Made by a program: the position numbers and the translations under genes. The notes beneath the pieces are model-generated. The model had not been told where the DNA came from. It made no database searches and was given only the letters and a program-made list of their open reading frames with translations. A stretch of 14,535 nucleotides of DNA from Bacteroidales bacterium UBA4621 (GTDB taxonomy: Bacteria > Bacteroidota > Bacteroidia > Bacteroidales > Paludibacteraceae): NCBI GenBank assembly GCA_002387325.1, contig DGIN01000034.1:1-14535 (forward strand). The letters run 5' to 3'. Shown piece after piece: positions 7,084 through 13,598 of the stretch. The stretch's first letter is position 1. Each line of letters starts with the position of its first letter.

Positions 7084-8025
7084 ATGAAGAAACTTTGTAT
7101 CATAGCCTGCTTCCTGCTCGGCGTTATTGCCGCCAATGCGCAGCATCAAGTCATTTCGTTCTTCGACAATCTCGGTTCTGCCAAGATACAGACAGAAGAA
7201 TACTCGGCTTCGCACGATACAATCGTGAAAGTATTCCATCGTATAGACGATGTAATATGGGCACGATATGTGTATCGCGTGATTGATATGCGCTATAAGC
7301 AGAACTATCAACTCTATTTCCCGACCAAGTCGGACGACCCGGACTACCGTAATCTGTTCAAAGTAATCACAGATGCGGTGATTGACGGGTTGCCTATCTA
7401 CGAGAAGGATGCAGAGACCATCAAACCTACTTTCGGTGAGCCGATGGATAAAACGCTTATTCCTACAATGTTTCTTGTAGATGACCCGCTTGCGGACTAT
7501 TCGGACGACCCGACCCACTACGATATTGCAACGTCGGACGCTATGCTTGTCCATTACGACAGCATCAGCGACAAGTTGTCGTTCCATTTCTATCCGTTCG
7601 AGTCTGTTGTAAAAAACCAACTCAAGTACCTGATTCAAGAGATTGTGTTCTTTGACAAGCACACTTCGCGTCTCCATACAAAGATTATGGCTATCGCCCC
7701 CCTCAATTCGGATAAGATTTCCACAAAAGACGGTTCCGATGTTATGGCGGCTTTACGTGAGTCGATAATGTTTTGGATTCCGTTCGATGAACTCCGTCCG
7801 TATATGGCTATGCAGTATGTCATACCTTCGCAGAACGAGACACGTCGTGTTACCTTTGACGATTTCTTCCAGAAACACCTTTATACATCGTATATAGTGG
7901 GAGAAGGTAATATGTACAATCGTTTCATTCCCGACTATGCAAAGACGGAGGCGGAAGTGAAGAAAGAACAACAACGAATCGAAAAAGAACTGCTCGATTT
8001 CGAACAAGACCTTTGGGAGTACTAA
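7084..8025 (+). CDS. porN: T9SS periplasmic ring protein PorN/GldN
   Basis: This 313-residue exported protein has a clear signal peptide, KKLCIIACFLLGVIAANA, with cleavage before QHQV. PorN is known to bind PorK and to contact the periplasmic end of PorM, closing the path from motor to ring. Family segments include DDVIWARYVYRVIDMRYKQN (residues 57-76), the acidic central stretch DDPLADYSDDPTHYDIATSD, and RPYMAMQYVIPSQNETRRV followed by TFDDFFQKHLYTSYIVGEGN near 240-275. The protein ends in a charged helix (KKEQQRIEKELLDFEQDLWEY, residues about 293-313). It is the last gene of the operon and is followed 5 bases later by a strong terminator stem. Confidence 0.95.
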   Translation: MKKLCIIACFLLGVIAANAQHQVISFFDNLGSAKIQTEEYSASHDTIVKVFHRIDDVIWARYVYRVIDMRYKQNYQLYFPTKSDDPDYRNLFKVITDAVIDGLPIYEKDAETIKPTFGEPMDKTLIPTMFLVDDPLADYSDDPTHYDIATSDAMLVHYDSISDKLSFHFYPFESVVKNQLKYLIQEIVFFDKHTSRLHTKIMAIAPLNSDKISTKDGSDVMAALRESIMFWIPFDELRPYMAMQYVIPSQNETRRVTFDDFFQKHLYTSYIVGEGNMYNRFIPDYAKTEAEVKKEQQRIEKELLDFEQDLWEY

Positions 8026-8030
8026 TTTAG

Positions 8031-8059
8031 ATAAGGGCAGGTTTAACACCTGCCCTTAT
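8031..8059 (+). terminator. Intrinsic terminator of the por operon
   Basis: A perfect 12-bp stem pairs ATAAGGGCAGGT (8031-8042) with ACCTGCCCTTAT (8048-8059) over the loop TTAAC, followed by TTTACTT. It begins five bases after the porN stop and should end the T9SS transcript. Confidence 0.88.
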
Positions 8060-8150
8060 TTACTTATGATACCTGTTACCTCCCGCAAGAGGACAGGAAA
8101 CCATACAAAGCAAAGCATAGGGATTTAGCGGTATTACCCCGCTCTCTATG

Positions 8151-8172
8151 TTAATTATGAATTATTAATTAT
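8151..8172 (+). repeat. AT-rich TTAATT repeat upstream of ftsX
   Basis: TTAATTATGAATTATTAATT is a short quasi-palindromic AT-rich tract directly before ftsX, similar to the tract between porL and porM. The 124 bases between the por terminator and ftsX also hold a small hairpin, AGCGG (8127-8131) with CCGCT (8139-8143). No convincing TAnnTTTG promoter for ftsX was found here, although the terminator upstream implies one. Confidence 0.4.
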
Positions 8173-8183
8173 CCGTTGCAGGG

Positions 8184-9047
8184 ATGTCCCGTTCTCATCG
8201 TTTTTGGAATATGTATCTTACCGCAGCCGTCAGTGTTGCGCTTGTTTTGTGTTTGGTGGGTATGGAGTGCGTATTGCTTCTTTCAGCGGGAACGCTGATG
8301 CACCGGATGAAAGAGAATATGGCTCTCACTGCTGTACTGACAGCGGATGCCGACTCTGCTTCATGCGCACGTTTTGAAACAATGCTTTCTGCGGCAGACT
8401 ATTGCAGCGATTATCGCTATATATCGTCTGATGAAGCATTAAAAGAGCATATTGAAGCACTTGGGGAAGATCCTGCGGCTTTCTTGGGTTACAATCCGCT
8501 GGCAGCATCATATGAAATACACCCGTCTGCCGCCTATGCGCATCCCGACAGTATGGCTGTGTTGGAGACTCGTCTATCTTCCCTGCCTTACATAGACCAA
8601 GTCATCTATCAGCGTGATTTGGTCAAACTGATGAACAGTAACGTCTCGCGTGTGTCTGTGGTTCTATCGGTTGTGGCATTGGCTCTGCTTGTTATTGCCG
8701 TTGTATTGATAACCAATACTATTCGTTTGCAAATTTATTCCAAACGTTTCCTTATCAATACAATGACCCTTGTTGGAGCAACGCCGTGGGCTATCAAGTC
8801 GCCTTTCATCAAACGCTATCTGCTCATCGGAACTATTGCAGCCCTCCTGGCAATGGCTGTAGTGGCAGGCGTAGTGTACTACATAGATATCCGTTTGGGC
8901 ATTCTCCTCTTTACACTAACATGGCAGAATATCGGTTTCATTGCGGGGGTAATACTGCTTTCCGGTGTACTTATCACACTTATCTCTTCGTTGATTGCTA
9001 CGAGCAGATATGTGCGGATGAGCCTTGATACCATGTACGAAATTTAA
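8184..9047 (+). CDS. ftsX: Cell division protein FtsX
   Basis: FtsX is the membrane subunit of the FtsEX complex, an ABC-transporter-like device that controls cell-wall hydrolases at the division site. The 287-residue protein shows the standard topology: membrane helix 1 (about 12-36), a periplasmic domain (about 40-150) with NPLAASYEI at 104-112, then three helices at about 156-178, 212-234 and 250-273. The cytoplasmic loop NTIRLQIYSKRFLINTMTLV, with VGATPWAIKSPF following (197-208), is the signature that couples to FtsE. The N-terminal cytoplasmic part is short. ftsE is not adjacent, a common situation in Bacteroidota. The gene starts the packed cluster ftsX / DUF3098 / uppP / truB. Confidence 0.93.
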   Translation: MSRSHRFWNMYLTAAVSVALVLCLVGMECVLLLSAGTLMHRMKENMALTAVLTADADSASCARFETMLSAADYCSDYRYISSDEALKEHIEALGEDPAAFLGYNPLAASYEIHPSAAYAHPDSMAVLETRLSSLPYIDQVIYQRDLVKLMNSNVSRVSVVLSVVALALLVIAVVLITNTIRLQIYSKRFLINTMTLVGATPWAIKSPFIKRYLLIGTIAALLAMAVVAGVVYYIDIRLGILLFTLTWQNIGFIAGVILLSGVLITLISSLIATSRYVRMSLDTMYEI

Positions 9048-9074
9048 GCACACAGATACAAATAAGCAAACAAT

Positions 9075-9290
9075 ATGAAACAAAATCTTCCGAAACTCAA
9101 CATCATACTCATAGCAGTATCGTTTCTGATTATCATTATCGGTTTTGCGCTTATGGTCGGTGCACCGAGTGGCGAGACCTATAATCCTGATATTTTCTCG
9201 GTTCGCCGTATTACTGTAGGTCCGATGATTTCGCTCTTCGGATTTGTCTGTATGATATTCTCTATTTTATGGAAAGGTAAGAAGAAATGA
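9075..9290 (+). CDS. Small DUF3098 membrane protein
   Basis: This 71-residue protein of the DUF3098 family has two membrane helices, about residues 8-28 (LNIILIAVSFLIIIIGFALM) and 48-66 (VGPMISLFGFVCMIFSILW), with a short polar loop PSGETYNPDIFSVRRIT between them and a KGKKK tail expected in the cytoplasm. The family is small, restricted mainly to Bacteroidota and usually found between ftsX and uppP. No function has been assigned. Its stop overlaps the uppP start as ATGA, so the two are probably co-translated; a role in the envelope or with UppP or FtsX is only suggested by context. Confidence 0.9.
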   Translation: MKQNLPKLNIILIAVSFLIIIIGFALMVGAPSGETYNPDIFSVRRITVGPMISLFGFVCMIFSILWKGKKK

Positions 9291-10096
9291 GTTGGTGGGA
9301 AGCGTTAATACTCGGTATCGTTCAAGGACTTACCGAGTTTCTGCCGGTTTCATCATCGGGACATCTTGAGATAGGTCAGGCACTGCTTGGTACGGCAAGC
9401 GGAGAGAATCTGACTTTTGCTATCGTGGTGCATACCGCCACCGTTCTCTCCACATTAGTCATTCTATGGGGCGAAGTGGCTAAACTCTTCCGCGGTACGT
9501 TCACCACGCTCAAATGGAATGCCGAGAAAGACTACGTAGCAAAGATATTTGTCTCAATGATACCGGTGTTCATTGTGGGTATGTTCTTTAAAGAACAAGT
9601 GGAGGCATTTTTCGGACGCGGGCTTCTGATTGTGGGTATATGTTTGTGTATTACGGCTATACTCCTTTGGTTGAGTGAGTTTCTTACCAAGCGTATGAAA
9701 ACCGAAGGGCATGAAGTAACCTATCGCGATGCCATCATCATCGGCTGTGCGCAGGCAGTGGCTGTACTGCCGGGATTGAGCCGCAGCGGTACCACAATCG
9801 CCACAGGATTGCTTTGCGGAGTAAAAAAGGAGTCTGTGGCACAGTTTTCGTTCCTAATGGTGCTTATTCCGATACTTGGTGAAGCATTCCTTGACTTGTT
9901 GAAACTTCTCAATGGTGAGATGACTACCACCATCGGTTGGCTACCGTTGGTAGTGGGCTTCGTGGCAGCATTTCTGACAGGCTGTTTTGCTTGTCGGTTT
10001 ATGATTAACATCGTTCGCCGCCAAAAATTGATTTACTTTGCTATCTATTGCCTCTGTGCAGGCATCTTTGCTATTGTCTATGGACTTTGCTGCTAA
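9287..10096 (+). CDS. uppP: Undecaprenyl-diphosphatase UppP (BacA)
   Basis: UppP removes a phosphate from undecaprenyl diphosphate, regenerating the lipid carrier for peptidoglycan and other envelope polymers; in other bacteria raised levels give bacitracin tolerance. The 269-residue integral membrane protein carries both catalytic motifs: GIVQGLTEFLPVSSSGHL (residues 10-27, with Glu17 and His26) and LPGLSRSGTTI (161-171, with Arg166). Several hydrophobic helices cover the rest, including the typical FSFLMVLIPIL at 188-198. Length is normal. It shares ATGA with the DUF3098 gene upstream and its last 17 bases contain the start of truB. Confidence 0.96.
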   Translation: MSWWEALILGIVQGLTEFLPVSSSGHLEIGQALLGTASGENLTFAIVVHTATVLSTLVILWGEVAKLFRGTFTTLKWNAEKDYVAKIFVSMIPVFIVGMFFKEQVEAFFGRGLLIVGICLCITAILLWLSEFLTKRMKTEGHEVTYRDAIIIGCAQAVAVLPGLSRSGTTIATGLLCGVKKESVAQFSFLMVLIPILGEAFLDLLKLLNGEMTTTIGWLPLVVGFVAAFLTGCFACRFMINIVRRQKLIYFAIYCLCAGIFAIVYGLCC

Positions 10097-10790
10097 AGAG
10101 TGTGATTTTGCAGAAGGTGAAGTATTAGCGTTCGACAAACCGCTGCATTGGACCAGTTTTGACCTTGTAGCAAAAGTGCGTTATACCATTTGCCACAAGA
10201 TAGGAAAAAAGAAACTCAAGGTAGGGCACTCCGGTACGCTTGATCCCCTTGCTACGGGTGTGGTAGTGGTCTGTACAGGGCACAAGACCAAACTGATAGA
10301 TCAACTCCAGTACGATGACAAGGAGTACGTTGCGACACTTCAACTCGGAGCTACTACTCCTTCCTTTGATATGGAACACCCTGTGGACCAAACCTACCCT
10401 ACGGCACATATCACACGTACGCTGATTGACGAGGTCATTCCGCAGTTTCTCGGTGAGCAATGGCAAGTGCCTCCTATGTATTCCGCAGTGTGGGTAGACG
10501 GCAAGCGGGCATATCAGATGGCACGCAAGGGGGAGATGGTGGAACTCAAGCCCAAACTTCTGGTGATTGATGAAATAGACGTGCTATCTTTTGACCAACA
10601 GGCGATGCTGCTCACCATTCGCGTGGTCTGCTCAAAGGGGACATATATCCGCGCTTTGGCACGCGACATCGGTGAACGTCTCGGTTCGGGGGCATACCTT
10701 ACCGCCCTCCGCCGCACCCGCGTAGGCAATATCCATATCGAAGACTGTATGACGATTGATAACTTTTTACTAATGATGAATAATGAATGA
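10080..10790 (+). CDS. truB: tRNA pseudouridine(55) synthase TruB
   Basis: TruB converts uridine 55 in the T-loop of tRNAs to pseudouridine. The 236-residue protein has EGEVLAFDKPLHWTSFDLV (residues 12-30), KLKVGHSGTLDPLATGVVVV (46-65) with catalytic Asp55 in the GTLDP motif, QVPPMYSAVWVDGKRAYQMA near 127-146, and SKGTYIRALARDIGERLGSG near 191-210. The C-terminal PUA-like domain found in some bacteria is absent, as is usual in Bacteroidota. I chose the ATG at 10080 because family members begin a few residues before the GEVL block; an in-frame ATG at 10038 would add 14 residues from inside uppP. The last codons (LLMMNNE) lie in an AT-rich repeat-like tract. Confidence 0.95.
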   Translation: MDFAAKECDFAEGEVLAFDKPLHWTSFDLVAKVRYTICHKIGKKKLKVGHSGTLDPLATGVVVVCTGHKTKLIDQLQYDDKEYVATLQLGATTPSFDMEHPVDQTYPTAHITRTLIDEVIPQFLGEQWQVPPMYSAVWVDGKRAYQMARKGEMVELKPKLLVIDEIDVLSFDQQAMLLTIRVVCSKGTYIRALARDIGERLGSGAYLTALRRTRVGNIHIEDCMTIDNFLLMMNNE

Positions 10791-10861
10791 CGAATTAGGA
10801 ATTGTAACTTTTGACTATACAAAACATATTATTCGTTTCTTATTCATAATTCACAATTAAG

Positions 10862-10901
10862 CACAACTCTGCTATATTAAACACAACTTTGCTATGTATA
10901 A
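10862..10901 (+). repeat. 20-bp tandem duplication just before queA
   Basis: CACAACTCTGCTAT (10862-10875) recurs as CACAACTTTGCTAT (10882-10895) with a period of exactly 20 bases and one mismatch; the remaining bases of the unit are less alike. The second copy includes CAACTTTG (10884-10891), seven of eight matches to the -7 consensus, but no -33 TTG lies at the right distance. The in-frame ATG at 10894 lies inside the second copy, which argues against it as the queA start. Confidence 0.5.
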
Positions 10902-10911
10902 AACAAATGAT

Positions 10912-12015
10912 ATGAAACTCAGTCAGTTCCGTTTCAAACTGCCTGATGAACAGATTGCCCAGTTTCCTGCGCCCTATCGCGATGATTCGCGTCTGTTGGT
11001 GCTGCACCGCAAAACGGGTGCTATTGAGCATAAGATAGTGAGCGATACAGCACAGTTCTTTGCTGACGGAGACCTTTTCGTATTCAACGACACGAAGGTC
11101 TTTCCTGCACGTCTGTATGGCAAAAAGGAGAAAACCAATGCTTTGATCGAAGTGTTCCTGTTGCGTGAGTTGAACCATGCCAACCGTTATTGGGACGTTT
11201 TGGTTGACCCCGCCAGAAAGATACGTATCGGCAACAAAATCAATTTTGACGATGACCCCGCAATTGTAGCGGAAGTGATAGACAACACCACTTCACGCGG
11301 TCGTACGTTCCGTTTTCTGACCGATTATGATGAAACCGAGTTCATTCCGCATCTTTATGCATTAGGCAATCCCCCCTTGCCCAAGTATATCCATCGTCCG
11401 ATGGATGAGGAGACCCAAGCCAAGTACGATGCGGCTTTTCGTGGACTGCCGGTCAAAGAAATGGACGAAGAGCGTTACCAGACGGTATTTGCCAAGAAAG
11501 TAGGTGCCGTAGCCGCTCCTGCAGCATGCCTTCATTTCTCCAAACAACTGCTCAAACGTATGGAGATACGCGGTATAGAGTCAGCATTCCTAACCTCCCA
11601 TATGTCATTGGGCAATTTCAAGCCGATAGATGTGGAAGATCTGACCAAGACCAAGATGGATTCAGAGCAAATAGCAATAGAGCAGCCCCTTGTGTCTGCT
11701 GTAGATAAAGCGCATGCAGGCAACAAGCGTGTCTGTGCTGTCGGCACAGAGGTAATGCGTGCTATGGAGCATGTGGTCGGCACAGGGGGGCAACTCAAGA
11801 CCTATAACGGCTGGACAAACAAGTTTATCTATCCGCCGTATCATTTCACGGTAGCCAATGCTTTCTTTGTCAATTTTTATATGCCGGAGTCAAGCCAGTT
11901 GATGATGGTGGCGGCTTTCGGCGGATTCGAAGAGGTGATGAACGCCTATGAAGTAGCCATCCGTGAGGGCTACCGCTTCGGCGACTACGGTGATGCCATG
12001 CTTATTATGGACTAA
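10912..12015 (+). CDS. queA: S-adenosylmethionine:tRNA ribosyltransferase-isomerase QueA
   Basis: QueA transfers and rearranges the ribosyl part of SAM onto preQ1 in tRNA, forming epoxyqueuosine, the penultimate step of queuosine synthesis. Family blocks seen are MKLSQFRFKLPDEQIAQFPA (residues 1-20), YRDDSRLLVLHR (22-33), FVFNDTKVFPARLYG (56-70), LGNPPLPKYIHR (151-162), RYQTVFAKKVGAVAAPAACL (188-207), FLTSHMSLGNFKP (226-238), and the C-terminal YRFGDYGDAMLI (354-365). From the ATG at 10912 the protein has 367 residues, slightly above the usual 340-350. I prefer this start because Bacteroidota homologues begin MKLSQF; an ATG at 10894 would add six residues encoded in a repeat. In AACLHFS the usual motif glycine (TAGLHF) appears as Cys206, a mild oddity. 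Confidence 0.95.
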   Translation: MKLSQFRFKLPDEQIAQFPAPYRDDSRLLVLHRKTGAIEHKIVSDTAQFFADGDLFVFNDTKVFPARLYGKKEKTNALIEVFLLRELNHANRYWDVLVDPARKIRIGNKINFDDDPAIVAEVIDNTTSRGRTFRFLTDYDETEFIPHLYALGNPPLPKYIHRPMDEETQAKYDAAFRGLPVKEMDEERYQTVFAKKVGAVAAPAACLHFSKQLLKRMEIRGIESAFLTSHMSLGNFKPIDVEDLTKTKMDSEQIAIEQPLVSAVDKAHAGNKRVCAVGTEVMRAMEHVVGTGGQLKTYNGWTNKFIYPPYHFTVANAFFVNFYMPESSQLMMVAAFGGFEEVMNAYEVAIREGYRFGDYGDAMLIMD

Positions 12016-12020
12016 GAATA

Positions 12021-12046
12021 CCTCCCCCTGTCCCTTAAAGGGGAGG
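12021..12046 (+). repeat. GC-rich inverted repeat between queA and ung
   Basis: CCTCCCC (12021-12027) pairs with GGGGAGG (12040-12046) around CTGTCCCTTAAA, giving a 7-bp GC stem 5 bases after the queA stop. It lacks a following T-run, so it is a poor intrinsic terminator. The sequence resembles GC-rich palindromic intergenic repeats that I associate with Bacteroidota genomes. It fills most of the 53-base gap between queA and ung and could affect ung expression or mRNA stability. Confidence 0.5.
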
Positions 12047-12068
12047 GAGTACGGAGAGGGTTTCGCTT

Positions 12069-12731
12069 ATGACTGTAAAGATAGAAGAGAGTTGGCGGCA
12101 GGTGCTGCAACCGGAGTTCGACAAACCGTATTTCGAGTTGCTCACCACGTTTGTGCGCCATGCTTATCATACCCGTCAGTGCTTTCCGCCTGCAGGTCTG
12201 ATTTTCAAAGCCTTCAATTCGTGCCCTTTCGACAAGGTACGCGTAGTTATTCTCGGTCAGGACCCTTACCACGATACAGGTCAAGCACACGGACTCTGTT
12301 TTTCGGTAAACGACGGCATACAGATACCGCCATCATTAGTAAATATATACAAAGAGATACACCGCGATTTGGGCAAACCGATTCCTACATCCGGAAATCT
12401 TATGCGTTGGGCAGAACAAGGTGTCCTGCTGCTCAATGCAACACTTACCGTTGAGGCACACCACCCCGGCAGCCATCAAAACAAAGGCTGGGAGGAACTG
12501 ACCGATGCAGCGATTCGTGCGCTCAACGCCCGCCGCGAGCATATCGTATTTATGCTCTGGGGCAGTTATGCCCAACGCAAAGGGCAGTTTATAGACCGCC
12601 GTCGCCATCTTGTTCTTGAAACCTCCCATCCGTCGCCGCTTTCGGTTTACCGCGGCTTTGACGGTTGCGGACACTTCTCCAAAGCCAACGCCTACCTCAT
12701 TCAGCACGGTATTCCCCCTATTGATTGGTAA
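12069..12731 (+). CDS. ung: Uracil-DNA glycosylase, family 1
   Basis: Ung removes uracil from DNA, starting base-excision repair of deaminated cytosine or misincorporated dUMP. The 220-residue protein has all family 1 motifs: the water-activating loop VVILGQDPYHDTGQAHGLCF (59-78, catalytic Asp65), IPPSLVNIYKEI (86-97), the uracil-recognition stretch GVLLLNATLTVEAHHPGSH (118-136, Asn123), and the leucine/histidine loop HPSPLSVYRGFDGCGHFSKA (187-206, His187). The length matches E. coli Ung. It follows queA after 53 bases and may be read through from it. A terminator stem lies about 90 bases downstream. Confidence 0.97.
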   Translation: MTVKIEESWRQVLQPEFDKPYFELLTTFVRHAYHTRQCFPPAGLIFKAFNSCPFDKVRVVILGQDPYHDTGQAHGLCFSVNDGIQIPPSLVNIYKEIHRDLGKPIPTSGNLMRWAEQGVLLLNATLTVEAHHPGSHQNKGWEELTDAAIRALNARREHIVFMLWGSYAQRKGQFIDRRRHLVLETSHPSPLSVYRGFDGCGHFSKANAYLIQHGIPPIDW

Positions 12732-12770
12732 TACGTTTCCCGTTGCCGCAATTTCTATTACAATTATTTT

Positions 12771-12780
12771 CCCCCCCCCC
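12771..12780 (+). repeat. C10 homopolymer
   Basis: Ten consecutive C follow ATTTT, about 40 bases after the ung stop. The tract lies in non-coding sequence, so length changes would not shift a reading frame of any gene I support. Such tracts are prone to replication slippage and also to sequencing or assembly length errors. Confidence 0.8.
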
Positions 12781-12819
12781 TCAGACGCGGCATCACGTCT
12801 CCATTCGCCAAACAAACGG

Positions 12820-12850
12820 GACTGTCTAACAAGTTTAGGCAGTCTCTTTT
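12820..12850 (+). terminator. Intrinsic terminator downstream of ung
   Basis: GACTGTCTAA (12820-12829) pairs with TTAGGCAGTC (12835-12844), a 10-bp stem with one G-U pair and loop CAAGT, followed by TCTTTTG. This is a good intrinsic terminator for the queA-ung transcripts. Confidence 0.75.
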
Positions 12851-12937
12851 GTTGTAGTCCATTGTTTGTAAGGCAGTTGCAGTTGAGCAAACAAAAGGCA
12901 TATCATAACTTGCTATAATATAGGCAGAAACCGCTTT

Positions 12938-12981
12938 ATCACATATGAATCACATAAGAATCACATACGAATCACATATGA
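12938..12981 (+). repeat. Four tandem copies of an 11-bp repeat
   Basis: Four uninterrupted units of ATCACATANGA lie at 12938, 12949, 12960 and 12971. Only the ninth base varies (T, A, C, T). A degenerate fifth unit, ATATCATAG, follows. The 11-bp period is close to one helical turn, so each unit faces nearly the same side of DNA, as in binding-site arrays, but it may equally be a minisatellite made by slippage. Confidence 0.85.
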
Positions 12982-13063
12982 ATATCATAGACCTGATAGT
13001 ATAAGGTTAGGGAGAGGAAATGCTAAAATAGGCACAAAAAAGACTGTCTGTCTATGTTGTTAT

Positions 13064-13084
13064 TGTGTTGTGTGTTGTGTGTTG
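13064..13084 (+). repeat. Three tandem copies of TGTGTTG
   Basis: TGTGTTG occurs three times in a row (13064, 13071, 13078), followed by the partial unit TGTGTTTG. The tract is G/T-only on the plus strand and lies about 60 bases upstream of the promoter for the lipoprotein gene. Confidence 0.8.
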
Positions 13085-13141
13085 TGTTTGTGTTATTTTT
13101 GTTAATTTCGTGACCTCATTCGTCTGTACGAAAAAACAATA

Positions 13142-13149
13142 TATCTTTG
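13142..13149 (+). promoter_or_regulatory. -7 promoter element for the lipoprotein gene pair
   Basis: TATCTTTG followed by C is a full match to TAnnTTTG. The -33 region is weak: TTCG at 13119-13122 sits 19 bases upstream in place of TTTG. The expected start near 13155 leaves a leader of about 50 nt before the ATG at 13208. Confidence 0.55.
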
Positions 13150-13207
13150 CCAGTGAATATGTTTCATTCACATAAAAATTGCGCCCGACACGTATAAGGG
13201 GAAACAA

Positions 13208-13585
13208 ATGAAAAAGTGTTTTATATATTTGTTTGTCGCAGTGGTTGCTTGCTGCGCAGCAGGGTGTTCTACAGGTCAGTATATAAACAACTCGCAAAAT
13301 GTGAACCTCACCCAAACACAAGTCGTTCTCTCAGAAGCCAATTTCCGCGTGGTAAAACATGTATCCACCACCTTTGTTTACAAAAGTACGATGCGGAAGT
13401 TCAACGCAAATCAATTGCGGGAGAGTGCTTATGCAGCCTTGGTAAGAGAGGCGAATCTGACCGGTGCGCAAACGATTGTAAATGTAACAATGGAAATGCT
13501 GGAACGAAAAAGCGATTTTTTCTTTTTCAAGATATGCCAACAAGGCGTGTTAGTATCAGGAACCGTGATTGAATTTACCAAATAA
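13208..13585 (+). CDS. Small lipoprotein, possibly DUF6567-like
   Basis: This 125-residue protein begins with KKCFIYLFVAVVACCAAGC, a signal peptide with a probable lipobox ending at Cys20 (AAGC; Ala instead of the common Leu at -3). The mature part is QVVLSEANFRVVKHVS, then NQLRESAYAALVREANLTGA (about 69-88), then QTIVNVTMEMLERKSDFFFF and a C-terminal VLVSGTVIEFTK. This order (NFRVV strand, helix AYAALVREANLTGAQTIVNV, closing SGTVIEF strand) resembles a family of small Bacteroidota lipoproteins that I recall as DUF6567, but I cannot confirm it without a search. The function is unknown. It is 13 bases upstream of the next gene, so the two are likely one transcript. Confidence 0.8.
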   Translation: MKKCFIYLFVAVVACCAAGCSTGQYINNSQNVNLTQTQVVLSEANFRVVKHVSTTFVYKSTMRKFNANQLRESAYAALVREANLTGAQTIVNVTMEMLERKSDFFFFKICQQGVLVSGTVIEFTK

Positions 13586-13598
13586 AAACTTATCTGTT

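Larger units (their letters stand above)
12732..13207 (+). other. 476-base intergenic region with repeats, terminator and promoter
   Basis: No convincing gene is seen on either strand; open frames here are antisense to ung or made of low-complexity sequence. Contents in order: a C10 tract (12771-12780), a small AGACG/CGTCT hairpin (12783-12800), a terminator (12820-12844), four 11-bp repeats (12938-12981), an orphan terminator-like half AAAAAAGACTG (13036-13046), a TGTGTTG repeat (13064-13084) and a -7 promoter element (13142-13149). Confidence 0.7.

Noticed and set aside
12336..12890. 184-codon open frame on the minus strand, antisense to the end of ung and the C10 tract
   Set aside because: It overlaps the well-supported ung gene for most of its length, depends on the C10 tract, and its product shows no family features.
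12938..12981. CRISPR array
   Set aside because: The units are 11 bp, directly abutting and without spacers; no cas genes are present.
13052..13321. Minus-strand open frame across the TGTGTTG repeat
   Set aside because: Its N-terminal part is translated low-complexity repeat (Thr/His-rich) and the rest is antisense to the lipoprotein signal peptide.
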